Origin: Larix sibirica
Taxonomy: Eukaryota; Streptophyta; Pinopsida; Pinales; Pinaceae
Length of the DNA: 14,420 nucleotides
Direction: 5' to 3'
Assembly: GCA_004151065.3 (NCBI GenBank)
Contig: NWUY0300018901.1
Location: forward strand, 7,569-21,988
Position 1 is the first letter of the stretch, and every line of letters starts with the position of its first letter. Below the pieces are notes generated by a model. That model was given only the letters and a program-made list of their open reading frames with translations, made no database searches and had not been told where the DNA came from. The translations under genes were made by a program, and so were the position numbers. Positions 1 to 8,640 of the stretch are shown here, piece by piece.

Positions 1-25
1 TATATATATATATATATATATATAT
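1..25. repeat. (TA)n microsatellite
   Basis: A pure TA dinucleotide run fills the first 25 bases and continues off the window. Copy 2 has no such run at the equivalent place, so it is either a local expansion or marks where homology between the copies stops. Confidence 0.9.
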
Positions 26-957
26 CATCACAAGAGAAATGCATCCCCATGAATCTTACCCATGGACTGATGAAGGTTTTGATGTGATCTTGACATTGAA
101 ATTTATAATTGAGGAGTAAAGATTTTGTATTCTTACAACCTGCCCCCTTTTTCTAACCATACAATCTAGACTTTGCATCCTTGCCTCCACGACACAAGTA
201 TGTTACTGAGATCAAAGACAATATGGTCTCCACGTCCTTATCTTCATGATGCAAGGCTATTATTAAGATCACATACAATATGGAATTTTCATCCGTGTCT
301 CCACAACACAAGTCTATTATTCCAATCCTTTGCAAGATGATATTTCACCTCTCTATGAGGACCGGGTTGTGGAACATACTCTTAAGTTGGCGAGTTGACA
401 AGGTCTAAATTTAATGACTTGTTCCTACAAAAACATTGACAATTCAAATATGTCAATAATAAAAATGGCATATCTATTCAATTTAATTAATTCAATCATA
501 TGGTCCTCTTCATGGACCCTATTATTTAACATTTGTGTCCTCTTTCTAGCTGAATTGATGTCTTCAATATCAGTAAGTGGACTTCCACAACCCTCCTAGT
601 TTTTTTCCCAACACGTGAACCTAAGTTTTCATGGTAACAATTCATACTTGTTTTTTCTTTGTTAGAAATTTCCAATTATTATAATAAAAAATCAATGTAA
701 CAAATCACAATATACAATGCCATATCAATCCATGTATCAATATACAAACAACATTATTGCATCATCATATAATTCACTGCGGCATTTCAAACATAATTAA
801 CAGTGCATATATATGTGTGTGTGTTTAATATAAGCATAATATGAATAAAGCATCTTATGTTCCACATCATATAGGATAATGTGTCCAAAACAAATCAAAA
901 TGATGATGAAGTCCTTTTTAGCTACATATAACAAAATTATGCAAGTAGGGCATTACA
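1..957 (-). repeat. 3' LTR of family A copy 1 (partial, U3 side)
   Basis: In element orientation the LTR starts at 957 with TGTAATGCCC, immediately after a degraded polypurine tract. It aligns by eye with 9800-10710 over about 900 bp, with scattered substitutions and small indels. It contains a short TG run near 810-822 and no recognisable gene. Its far end, expected to be a TGTAACATCC-type terminus on the plus strand, is not in the window. Near 26-60 it diverges from copy 2 because most of one arm of a foldback present in copy 2 is missing here. Confidence 0.75.
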
Positions 958-969
958 TACTTCACCTCT
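958..969 (-). other. Polypurine tract of family A copy 1
   Basis: The minus strand reads AGAGGTGAAGTA directly before the LTR start TGTAATGCCC. Plant chromoviruses place a purine-rich plus-strand primer in this position just after the end of pol. The tract is degraded (two T's) but matches its counterpart at 10711-10722 exactly. Confidence 0.65.
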
Positions 970-995
970 ATAATGAAACTACGACCTGAAGTTTC

Positions 996-1175
996 TTAAG
1001 TAAACAAAAATGGGTATTCGAGGCACATAAATTCCTAATCCTCCCAAGTAGTATAGGTGGGACTTTAAAGGTCCCATTGGACCCTTACTTGGTTCCTTAA
1101 GCAACATATGATATTTTTAGTGTGACGGTGAAGTATACATATTGGTTCTGCCTTCACAATCGCCTCATCCAAGAC
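996..1175 (-). pseudogene. Chromodomain-like C-terminal tail of pol, copy 1
   Basis: The minus strand encodes VLDEAIVKAEPICILHR, then NQVRVQWDL, a stop, SPTYTTWED, a stop, and EFMCLEYPFLFT ending at TAA. This follows the familiar end of plant Ty3/Gypsy polyproteins: EP-x-x-ILDR, LRN, VKVQW, ATWE, YPxLF. It corresponds to the chromodomain region that follows integrase and helps target integration. About 59 codons remain, with in-frame TAA and TAG codons. It lies immediately after the gag/protease-linker remnant, so integrase, RNase H and RT are deleted. The family assignment rests on motif order read by eye. Confidence 0.7.
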
Positions 1176-2349
1176 CTATTGTCTCAGGTATAGAAGATTG
1201 GTGCTCAACTTTCCTATCAAGTACAATTGCATGAATTCTATGGGCTCTACCCATATATCCAATAGTGGTTCGACTCTAGATAGATGGTGCCTCATATTTC
1301 TTCTTAATACAATATCGCTCATAATGAGGTTCAAGATTGCTCCAACAACCACCCAAAGGAGAAGTCTTTGGGGTTGGATTTGTTCTAATAAGGGTTTGAT
1401 TGGTGTTCCAAGTTGATCTTTGATAACCAACACCACTTTGTTGATAACTAGTCTTAGGTATATCATTTGTTTGTACACTCAAAACATTTCCTCTTCGAGC
1501 TTCATGGTGTTTGAAAAAGGAAGATTTCGCACTATCTCTATGAGAAGAATTGCCTTGGAGATGGGAAACATGAGGTTTGGGTGGTCTCAAGGTATATTTC
1601 ATTTCACCCTTTCCAGATGACTCTTCTTCAGCAAAAATAACTCTCTAAACTACCTCATGGAAAGTATTTTGTACCAATATACAAACGTTTTCCTTGGTAC
1701 TGGAATTAAATCCATAACGAAACATGTTTACCTTCAACTTCTCGGTGTTGAAATGAGAAGCATACCATAGAAATTTCATAAACCAAGCCTCATATTATAC
1801 CTCAGTATTTGTCCCCTACTTAATATCATTAAACTCATTTAATGTATGTTCCAAGTATTCTTCAGAAAGGTACTTCTTATGGAATTCCTCCTCAAATTGT
1901 TCCAGTGTCATGGATGAAATGTTCCATCCCATTTGTGCTTCAAGGTGTCTCCACCATAGCAAAGCACTTTCCTTAATCTGAAAAATGGCCATCCTAACCT
2001 TTTGGTTACTAGAATAGTTTCTTAATGCAAAGCACAAATTCATTTTTTCTAACCATGCTTCAACTACTTCTCCCTTGTTTGTCCCCTTGAATATAGCTAG
2101 TTTTACTTTCTCTAATTCTCTATGCATATCATCATCGGATATTTGATCCTGGCATTCCCTTTGCGTGGAAGTACCAACCATAGAATCATTATATCTAGGA
2201 CTAACAAGTAATTCTTTCGTCATCGCTTGAAAAGATCGCATCATGTCCCTCACTCCTTTGATAGTTAACTGATCCAATTCACCACCCAAAGGAGGAGGTG
2301 GCAGAGAAGGAGGTCGATCAGATCCCCTTCCCCTTCTGCATCTCACCAT
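1176..2349 (-). pseudogene. Retrotransposon gag, copy 1 (three premature stops)
   Basis: The capsid-like gag polyprotein packages element RNA. I choose the ATG at 2349 (MVRCRRGR...) because copy 2 is conserved from this Met; the upstream 18 codons are leader. After a Pro-rich stretch (about residues 13-20) the Retrotrans_gag core spans roughly residues 95-177: VVEAWLEKMNLCF, then ALLWWRHLEAQMGW, then FEEEFHKKYL. The frame stops at 1816 (TAG), about 1795 (TAA) and about 1636 (TAG), yet the same frame carries on to a zinc knuckle at 1309-1347, CWSNLEPHYERYC. There the last three ligands (C, H, C) are clear but the second Cys is replaced by Asn. Past the knuckle another TAG precedes RAHRIHAIVLDRKVEHQSS, resembling the gag-protease linker of plant Ty3/Gypsy. 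The protease active site is absent. Non-functional. Confidence 0.85.
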
Positions 2350-2471
2350 TATCTGGTAGAACGTTATCAATATATTAGTATGTGTCAATATAATATATCT
2401 CATTTAACAATTCACATTTATTCCATCATTTCAAACATAAGCATGCATGCTAAAGGTGGAGTGTTGAACCC

Positions 2472-2483
2472 GCTTTGATACCA
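2472..2483 (-). other. Primer-binding site (initiator tRNA-Met-like), copy 1
   Basis: The minus strand reads TGGTATCAAAGC, one base off the canonical plant tRNA-iMet complement TGGTATCAGAGC. It sits two bases after the LTR 3' end (...GGATGTTACA). This fixes the element's orientation and the LTR edge at 2486. Confidence 0.85.
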
Positions 2484-2485
2484 CA

Positions 2486-2865
2486 TGTAACATCCTGAAC
2501 TCTCTACCCTTGTGATTATTTTTTAATTTACTTAATTAAGATGAGGATACCATTCCCATAATTAGTAAAGTCCCAAATATTAATGACTATAATTCATATT
2601 AATGCAAATCAAGCATTAGTCTCATTTGAATATTATTAACCATTTAAATGTGATCACCAACCTATCAACTTGAATAATCGCAAATGTAAGACCACTTAGA
2701 AATATACAAAGCATTCTTAACAGAATTTGCTAAGTAACAATCTACTTGCCAATGCTCATAGTCAATATTTTTTCTCAACATGTGATATAGTCCACTAATC
2801 TATAATCGCATAAATATTATAACATCAATATTGTTACTATGATATCATTTATAATATTCGCACTA
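2486..2865 (-). repeat. 5' LTR of family A copy 1, left part only
   Basis: On the plus strand it starts TGTAACATCC, the complement of a canonical ...TTACA LTR 3' end next to the PBS. It aligns with 12290-12670; I count 7 mismatches in the first 60 aligned bases. Homology ends abruptly after cgcacta at 2865, where family B begins. The missing remainder may resume to the right of B (see findings). Confidence 0.75.
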
Positions 2866-2889
2866 GTTGTGGTTGGTGTGTCATGGACT

Positions 2890-4184
2890 CACCAACCATA
2901 CCTTTCTTTTTCATTGTCCGGAGGCCCCTCAATGTCAAACCGAGAGCGAGACCAAATTGGTACACCCACCGACATACTACGCCTTCACCCAACGGAAATT
3001 TTTTAACACTTCCCACTTATATACATATTCACTTAAGCTCTTTGTTATACTTGTGTTTTTCTATACTTAGCCAAATTTACATGTTCACATCCAACAGTAA
3101 ACATTCCTACTTAGCCAATATGCAAACAGAGTAATTTGCGAAACCAAAGTACAAAAAATATATATGGTGGCACCCCAAAATGGGTGAGCCCAAGATTTTA
3201 CTTATGAAAAGAAGCAATTTTTACAACAATTACATGATACAACAAATGAAGGGTGCCCGTAGGCCAATGCAACCAAAGGAGCACCCAGACTAGCTAAATC
3301 CAAGAGAAACCATGACTTTTCTTACCTTCTTACAAGCTTTTGCATTTCTTCTTTGCTACTACAACCAACTCGCCTATCACTTCTTCTCACCCAAGACCTT
3401 TCTCAACCTTCTCCCAAACTAAGGCTATGCTCACCCTTGTGGCCTTCCTGCTGCCAACAAAAACTCGCCTCTGTCTCGGATGCAGTCCTCTTGGATGCCT
3501 TTTTTCCAACTCTTGTTTTTTCTATACACCTTTCCTTAGTCTCCTGCTGTGTTCTTATATGAGTGGGATTCCATGTGGGTGTGACCCAAGGCTGGTTTCA
3601 CACCCCACTTTCCATCATGCTTCCAACCCATGCCACCAATGTGCCAACCGAAAGAGTATGTCAAGTCTACCATTCCATTGGCACGCCCGCTTTCCAAGTT
3701 GGGCTTGCGTGCTCCCAACCTGAGTTGAAGGATTCAATTGCGGCAGACGACCAACAATCTTGGGGCTTCCAAAATGAGTTTCCCCACACCATCCTTTCGG
3801 GCTCCCGAAACGTGCTGCATGTTGGGATTCCAACCCGACCTCTCAAACCAGGATTCCAACCTGCTACAACCACCAAGTTTGCTGGTGAGATTTTAAAGTG
3901 GTGTCGCGATTGAGATTGCCATGCTCATGATGGATAAGTGTGGGTGCATGTTTCTTCTCTTGGACACATGCCCCACCGAGGTCCCATGCTTCCAACGAGT
4001 TTCCTTCACAAGATTATGGAATCTACTGGGCTTGACGTGTTGCTTTGTCAAGCTTCCAAGTTACTCCATTTGGTGTGTTTGCCAACTGACTCAATATGCC
4101 TTGCCTAACTCCCAATTCATGCCACTTGGGTGAACGTCACACTCATCTTGCGTGTGTGAGGTTGGATAGGTTTCCATGGCACCA
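2890..4184 (-). repeat. 3' LTR of family B
   Basis: It matches 7345-8640 collinearly, for example the shared segments near 3001-3040, 3241-3290, 3556-3650 and 3745-3790. Several plus-strand ORFs inside it (for example 3340-3723) are chance openings, because they are not preserved in the partner LTR. The element's TATA region (near 3195-3210 here) is degraded relative to the other LTR. The inner edge, probably at CA near 4181-4184, lies about 10 bp from the PPT. The outer edge near 2890 is diverged, so the exact end is uncertain. Confidence 0.8.
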
Positions 4185-4193
4185 AAGCCGTTA

Positions 4194-4209
4194 GATCCTC
4201 CCCCACCTC
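4194..4209 (-). other. Polypurine tract of family B
   Basis: The minus strand reads GAGGTGGGGGAGGATC just upstream of the 3' LTR. This is a strong purine run with the G-rich core typical of plant Ty3/Gypsy plus-strand primers. Confidence 0.75.
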
Positions 4210-4389
4210 AAGTAGTTTTCATCCCCGAAAATATCTCCAAAATGACCACCGCCTTTGGAAACTTACAACCACAACCACCCATTTCCGTTGCATCCGAGAC
4301 TCCTAGAGAGTTCTGATAGTTTAGTTGTTTCCTCTGCTAAATCTAATGTTGCATCTAGTACTTAGTCGATTTTTTCATGCCTCCATCTT

Positions 4390-5740
4390 CTTGGCTACCC
4401 AGGAGTTGAACTGGTTGGGTATCTAATCCAATCGTCACACTCAATCTCTATGGGAATGAACTTCTTCATGGCTGAACCATCTTTCTTTTTGTGCTTTAGC
4501 GGCCTCACACAACTTCTGTCGAACCCAAGCAAAGTCTTCATCTTTGTCACTGTCCTTGTGAAATTGCCTTCTACACTCCACACTCCACACCTGGATAAAT
4601 TTTCTAAGGTACTCTTACTCAGCACCCTACGCCCTCGCTGCTTGTTCCAAATGTTGTGAGTTGATCTCTTTATCCTTCTCATGGGAAGACAAGAGAGTAG
4701 ATCCCAAAGCCACAACCCTCAAAGCTCTTGGTAATCCACCCATCCATCTCATGCTTGATACACAAGTATTCCAAGGCCATATCAACTCCTGCAGAGCTAC
4801 ATCCCAACTCTTATAATCGGGTTGTCATTAGTTGGCATTACCTAATCCCAAATGCTAACTTGCTCAATTATGCTGCCACCACATAGTAGTCTTTTGTATC
4901 AGCCAAATATGTCACCTCCACCTTGGCCTGCTGCTTCCTTCTTCTGGCCCATCGATTTTCTTCTTTGCTTATCCCACAGTCTTCGTAGTGCTAGGACTTC
5001 TTCATGCCCAGAGGCTTCTCTTGTTGATCATTACACTTTTAAAGAGTTCCTAGTATGGCTTCGAACTCCTTGGCCGTGCCCTCTTTTGTCTCCAGGGGAA
5101 CGAAACACTTTGCTTCTAAGTAGGCTCGGACTGCCTCCAATTCACTTGCACGACATCCTATTTATTCCAACTTGGCATGCGTTAACTGGGACTCTTGATA
5201 CCAATGGCATGGATGCAAAAGGAAACAATCTCTATTGTATCTTGTGCTGGTAAGTCCTCACCTTCACCGTCATTCAGATCCACATTTGTCCTTTCTAAAG
5301 GTGACCCTACTTCCTTAGCATCCTCCACATCGTTTACCAAATCTACCACTCACCATTCACATTCCTTGTCAAATGCCTCCTCACATTTCACATTTCTTGT
5401 TTTGTTCAAGTGAGCTCACCTCATGAGCTCCTTGGTCTAGGTTGTTGTCATCACTTTGGCTACTTGTCAACTCAATTGAAGTACTTTCATTTCTGACTTC
5501 TACTCCCACTATTGGTGGAAGTCGTGCCTTTCCTCCAAGGTGTTGTGGATAGTCCACCGAAATGTGAGCAACTCATTCATCTGCGCGACTAACCCTGCTC
5601 TCAACTTCAACACAGTCAACCTCTCTTCCAAACGATTAACCGACTTTGTTGTGTACGTTTTCAACTTTGCTAATTCTTGCTTCTATTGCATGACTCTAGT
5701 GGGTATGTCTATGGATTTTCAAGGAGTCTCAACTAGCTGC
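4390..5740 (-). pseudogene. Unrecognised degraded coding sequence inside family B
   Basis: Between the protease remnant and the PPT, the minus strand keeps protein-like, charged, helix-rich segments broken by stops and frameshifts. Examples are VNRLEERLTVLKLRAGL (around 5600-5650), ELEAVRAYLEAKCF followed by ETKEGTAKEFEAILGTL (around 5050-5150) and DEDFAWVRQKLCEAAKAQKE (around 4480-4540). The first resembles coiled-coil gag N-termini; the others I do not recognise. In a complete Ty3/Gypsy element this place holds RT, RNase H and integrase, but I see no YxDD, no HHCC and no DDE context. It could be a lineage-specific extra ORF, captured host sequence, or a second gag-like segment joined by deletion. 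Boundaries are approximate. Confidence 0.4.
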
Positions 5741-5789
5741 ACTAAGGACATCCTTGGCATGTGCCCCAAATTCATCTTCTACATCATCG

Positions 5790-6153
5790 ACACACTTCAA
5801 GCTTCGGTCTTATCTAAGAACACCAAATGATTCACAGACGGAACCAAAACTTCCTTGGTCATCCACAAGAATTCTTTCCCCAATATCATTGAATGATAAT
5901 CCAACGAAAAAAATTCTAAGTCCAACCTACCATGCCTATTCATGATTCTCACCAGTGTTTCATGAATCCTTCATATCACTGGCTTCACGACTAAATTCAC
6001 CACCTTTAATGAGGCTTCACTGAACTCATTCTAATTGTGAAGAGACTTGATGCTTCTGCTGCTCACAAAGCTGTGAGTGGTGTCGATGTCCACCAATGCA
6101 ACGACCTTTAACCCACTCACTATAATGTCTGCAAAGAACATTACTTGTTGGTA
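5790..6153 (-). pseudogene. Retropepsin-like aspartic protease remnant of family B
   Basis: The minus strand reads VMFFADIIVSGLKVVALV, then DIDTTHSFVSS, at 6076-6093. This is the position and flank of the retropepsin motif D-[TS]-G-[AT]-T-H-S-F-[VI]-S, which matures the polyprotein. The catalytic Asp remains but the following two motif residues have changed (T to I, G to D), so activity should be lost. Downstream, SLDYHSMILGKEFLWMTKE and VPSVNHLVFLDKTEAC match the later part of plant Ty3/Gypsy proteases, where D-[DY]-x(4)-[IV]-LG-x(2)-[FW] is typical. Several in-frame stops occur. It sits about 180 bp after the gag zinc knuckle, as expected. Confidence 0.65.
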
Positions 6154-6243
6154 TTATTCTCGTGAGCTAGCCTCTTGACCCACCGCCAAGTTGCCAAGGA
6201 AAACCTTCAATGCCTCAACCACTTTCGCAACTTCTCCAAAAGG

Positions 6244-6707
6244 CTATTGTGTTTGGGATGCACCCATGGCTGCTAACATCCTATTTGGATGCTCTTGGGT
6301 TTCCCCCAAGCAAGAATCCAACTCTTCCTTCTTTGGGTACGTTTTTGTGAAGTGATCACCTTTTCCAATGTAACAACCTACTTCCTTCTGGGCTCTTTGG
6401 ATGTTGCCGACTACTCTTCCTCTTTGGCATTTTCCATCACTTGAAGATACCCCAGCCTTACCATCTTCCAAGCCTCCACTTGGTCTAAGATTATTTGCAA
6501 CCATTGCATCTCTTGTCTACCTTGCAAACCCATCTCCTCGGTTCTCTCTTCATGTTCTCGGAACAACTGTGTCATCCTACAGGTAATCTTTTGCAAGCTT
6601 CTCTTCATGGCCTCCACCCGAGCTTTCTAGGACTCGTCCTCAACTTGCACCTCATGTTGCATCTCTTTCCGAGTGCAAGCTTTGTTCATACTGTAGGTGT
6701 CAACCAT
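6244..6707 (-). pseudogene. Gag remnant of family B (N-terminal coiled coil and zinc knuckle)
   Basis: It starts at an ATG at 6707 (MVDTYSMNKACTRKEMQ...), in frame with the long helical stretch at 6411-6617 (EAMKRSLQKITCRMTQLFRE and on) apart from one TAG about 27 codons in. A frameshift near 6411 leads into NIQRAQKEVG and the knuckle at 6337-6375, CYIGKGDHFTKTY, followed by PKKEELDS. Comparison with plant Ty3/Gypsy knuckles of the C-x2-C-x3-H-x4-C...PKREKL type shows the second and fourth Cys replaced by Gly and Tyr. The Retrotrans_gag core that normally separates coiled coil and knuckle is not recognisable, suggesting an internal deletion in gag. Non-functional. Confidence 0.65.
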
Positions 6708-7326
6708 GTTGAACGAAGTCTCACATTCTCAAGCTACCTTGGATACACCTCTCAAGTGTTCCAAATTCGTTCTCGACACTTAACCAATTCGTGTCAACCT
6801 ACATGTCTTAGGATTTCACGTGTTATCCAAAATGTCCACAAGCTCTTCATTGCTAACTCAGGTGCTCCTTTACCCTTTCACTGCCACCACGTGCCCTTAT
6901 TGTCGTTTTAGACCTGTTATGAGATTGTTTGAAGGTTTGTTGAGTGCTCCAACACCGGCTTCTGTTCAACATCCCACCATAGCCTCTAAATCTTAGTAAT
7001 ATTGGAGCCTTTGGAATGCTTCACAAGGATCTTCTCCCAATAACACCCTTAACCTTATCCTTTGATGCATTTCTACCATCCGCACTGTCGTAGGAACTTG
7101 CTACGGAGACGGGTGCATTTTGCACCATGCCTGCTCCCATCACCCAGGTGTGTGCGCCAACACTAGCCACGATACCTTGGCAACCTATCCATGACAAAGT
7201 ACTTCAATGATCTTTTGAGCCTGCTGACTCTTCCATGATATCCCAGCTAGGATTATGGTAAAGAATCCAAACCAATTCCACAAGTATGCTACATGCTCCG
7301 CAGAACCTTACTTCCGCAACTTGTAT
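6708..7326 (-). other. 5' untranslated leader of family B
   Basis: About 620 bp between the PBS and the presumed gag start. I see no convincing conserved ORF on the minus strand. A long plus-strand ORF over part of it (6495-6911) is a shadow of the gag region. Packaging and dimerisation signals would be expected here in an intact element, but none can be identified by eye. Confidence 0.5.
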
Positions 7327-7338
7327 GCTCTGATACCA
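7327..7338 (-). other. Primer-binding site of family B (initiator tRNA-Met)
   Basis: The minus strand reads TGGTATCAGAGC, a perfect 12-base match to the canonical plant initiator tRNA-Met primer-binding sequence. It lies just inside the right LTR, fixing the element's orientation as minus and the right repeat as the 5' LTR. The gap of about 24 bp between it and clear LTR homology (near 7362) is longer than usual, so the last bases of the LTR have probably diverged. Confidence 0.9.
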
Positions 7339-7636
7339 CCAATTACAAAAATTCTAGCCTGACCTTTTTTTTCGTCATCTGGAGGACCCACGGGGCACTC
7401 CTTGCCATCTAACTGAGGGTGATACCAACTCGGAAGACCCACCGATAGACTATGCTTTCACCCAAAGGAAATGTTTTAACACTTCCCACTTATATACTTA
7501 TTCATTTAAGTTCTTTTTTATACTTGTGTTCTTCTATACGAAGCCATATTTACATGTTCACATCCAACTGTAAACAATCCTACTTAGCCAATTTGTAAAC
7601 ACAGTAATGCAAATCCAAAATACACAAAATATATAT

Positions 7637-7662
7637 GGGGGCACCATAAACCAGGTGCCCCC
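7637..7662 (-). promoter_or_regulatory. GC-rich stem-loop just downstream of the LTR TATA box
   Basis: The plus strand gives gggggcacc, an 8-nt loop, then ggtgccccc: a perfect 9-bp stem. In element orientation it begins about 11 bp after the TATA box, so it covers the expected transcription start and would lie at the 5' end of the RNA and again near the 3' end (R region). The partner LTR at about 3168-3195 has only an imperfect version. Confidence 0.5.
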
Positions 7663-7672
7663 AAGAGTTCAC

Positions 7673-7679
7673 TTATATA
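7673..7679 (-). promoter_or_regulatory. TATA box of the family B 5' LTR
   Basis: The minus strand reads TTTATATAAGTG, containing the canonical plant core TATATAA. The equivalent site in the left LTR reads CTTTTCATAAGT, which has lost the core. Its position near the middle of the LTR suits the U3/R junction. Confidence 0.55.
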
Positions 7680-8640
7680 AAGATGCAGGTTTTACAATAG
7701 TTAATGATACATCAAATGAAGGGTTCCCGTAGGCCAACCCAAACAAGGGAGCATCCAGACTGGCTAACTCCAAAAGTAACCTCGACTTTTCTTTCCTTCT
7801 CACAATCTCATGCGTTTCTACCTTGCTACTGCATCCAACTTCCCTGTCACCTACTCTCACCCAAGCCATTACTTGACCTACTCCCAAGCCAAGACGAGGC
7901 TTTCCCCTGTAGCCTACCTACTTCCAACAACAACTTGCCTATGTCTTAGACGTAGTCCTCTTGGATGTCATTTTCTAACTCTTGGTTTTTGTATGCACCT
8001 TGCCTTGGTCTCCTGTCGTGTTCTTATATGAGTGGGTTTTTGTGTGGGTGTGACCCAAGAGTGGTCTCATGCCCCACTTCCTATCATGCTTCCAACCCAT
8101 GCCACCAACATGTCAACCATAAGATTAAGTCAAGTCTATAGTTCTACCGGTGGGCCCTCTTTCCAAGCTGGGATTGCGTGCTCCCAAGCCGAGTTGGGGG
8201 ATTCCATTGTGGTGGACGACCAATAATGTTGGGGCTTCCAAAATGAGTTTCCCAACACCACCCATCTAGGCTCCCAAATTGAGGTATATGTTCGGATTCC
8301 AACCCGAGCTCTCACATTACGATTCCAACCTTCTACACCCAACATGTTTTCCGGTGATCTTTTGAAGTGGTGTCACGCCCAAGCTTGCCATGCTCTAGCC
8401 AACTAAGTGTGGCCGTGTGCCCCTTCTCTTGGCCACATGCCCCATCGGGGTCCCATGCTACCGACGAGTTTCCTCCACGAATTTCTAGCATCTACTAGGC
8501 TTGATGTGCCCTTTTGCTAAGCTTCCAAGTTAGTCCACTTGGTGCATTTTCCAACTAACTCAATCTGCCTCGCTAAACTCCCAAGTCATTCCACTTGAGT
8601 GGGTGTCATGCTCGTCTTGAGTGCGTGAGGATGGATAGGT

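Larger units (their letters stand above)
1..2865 (-). mobile_element. Family A retrotransposon, copy 1 (pol-deleted, 5' LTR interrupted)
   Basis: A minus-strand Ty3/Gypsy element. Read right to left it has a 5' LTR edge (2486), a tRNA-Met-like PBS (2472-2483), gag (from 2349), a chromodomain tail (1175-996), a PPT (958-969) and a 3' LTR beginning at 957 that runs off the left edge. The same order recurs at 9800-14420. The internal region is 1528 bp, far below the roughly 4-5 kb of an autonomous Ty3/Gypsy element, because nearly all of pol is missing. The 5' LTR loses homology to copy 2 right after 2865, where family B begins. Clade assignment (Tekay/Del-like chromovirus) is inferred from LTR termini and the chromodomain tail, not from RT. 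Confidence 0.8.
2866..8640 (-). mobile_element. Family B Ty3/Gypsy retrotransposon (pol-deleted, old)
   Basis: Direct repeats of about 1.3 kb (2890-4184 and 7345-8640) bracket an internal region of about 3.1 kb. A perfect tRNA-Met PBS sits on the inner edge of the right repeat and a PPT on the inner edge of the left one, so the element reads on the minus strand. Internal order is leader, gag remnant, zinc knuckle, protease remnant, unrecognised coding-like sequence, PPT. I see no RT, RNase H or integrase motif. It interrupts family A's LTR. LTR divergence (14 mismatches in about 97 aligned bases around 3556-3650 versus 8024-8120) shows an old insertion. Outer termini are ragged and no target-site duplication is visible. 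Confidence 0.8.
7345..8640 (-). repeat. 5' LTR of family B
   Basis: Direct repeat of 2890-4184. It retains a TATA box (7673-7679) and a GC-rich hairpin (7637-7662) that the 3' LTR has lost, so this copy better preserves the promoter. Homology to the other LTR stops at ggatagg(t) (8640), roughly 11-14 bp short of the partner's probable terminus at 4181-4184. The outermost bases, including the expected terminal CA on the plus strand, therefore appear lost. Plus-strand ORFs here (for example 7810-8031) are chance openings. Confidence 0.8.

Noticed and set aside
414-599. A 61-codon plus-strand ORF with the same start and stop in the copy 2 LTR (10161-10346)
   Set aside because: Of the nucleotide differences between the copies I count only about three as silent; most change the amino acid. 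That is the opposite of purifying selection, and the ORF lies antisense inside an LTR.
3340-3723. Long plus-strand ORF of 127 codons in the family B left LTR
   Set aside because: It is not preserved in the partner LTR at 7800-8200, its composition is low in charged residues, and the LTR is on the other strand. Treated as a chance opening in C/T-rich sequence.
4395-4715. Minus-strand ORF of 106 codons in family B
   Set aside because: It overlaps another minus frame with a more protein-like helical composition. I could not decide which frame was real and recognised neither, so the area is described as one degraded segment.
4852-5253. Plus-strand ORF of 133 codons, and 6495-6911 of 138 codons
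   Set aside because: Both are antisense shadows of family B internal coding remnants. The minus strand carries the gag and protease motifs.
2866-8640. Family B as a segmental duplication or host gene flanked by repeats
   Set aside because: A perfect tRNA-Met PBS and a PPT sit on the expected inner edges of the repeats, with gag and protease remnants in order between them. This is an LTR retrotransposon.
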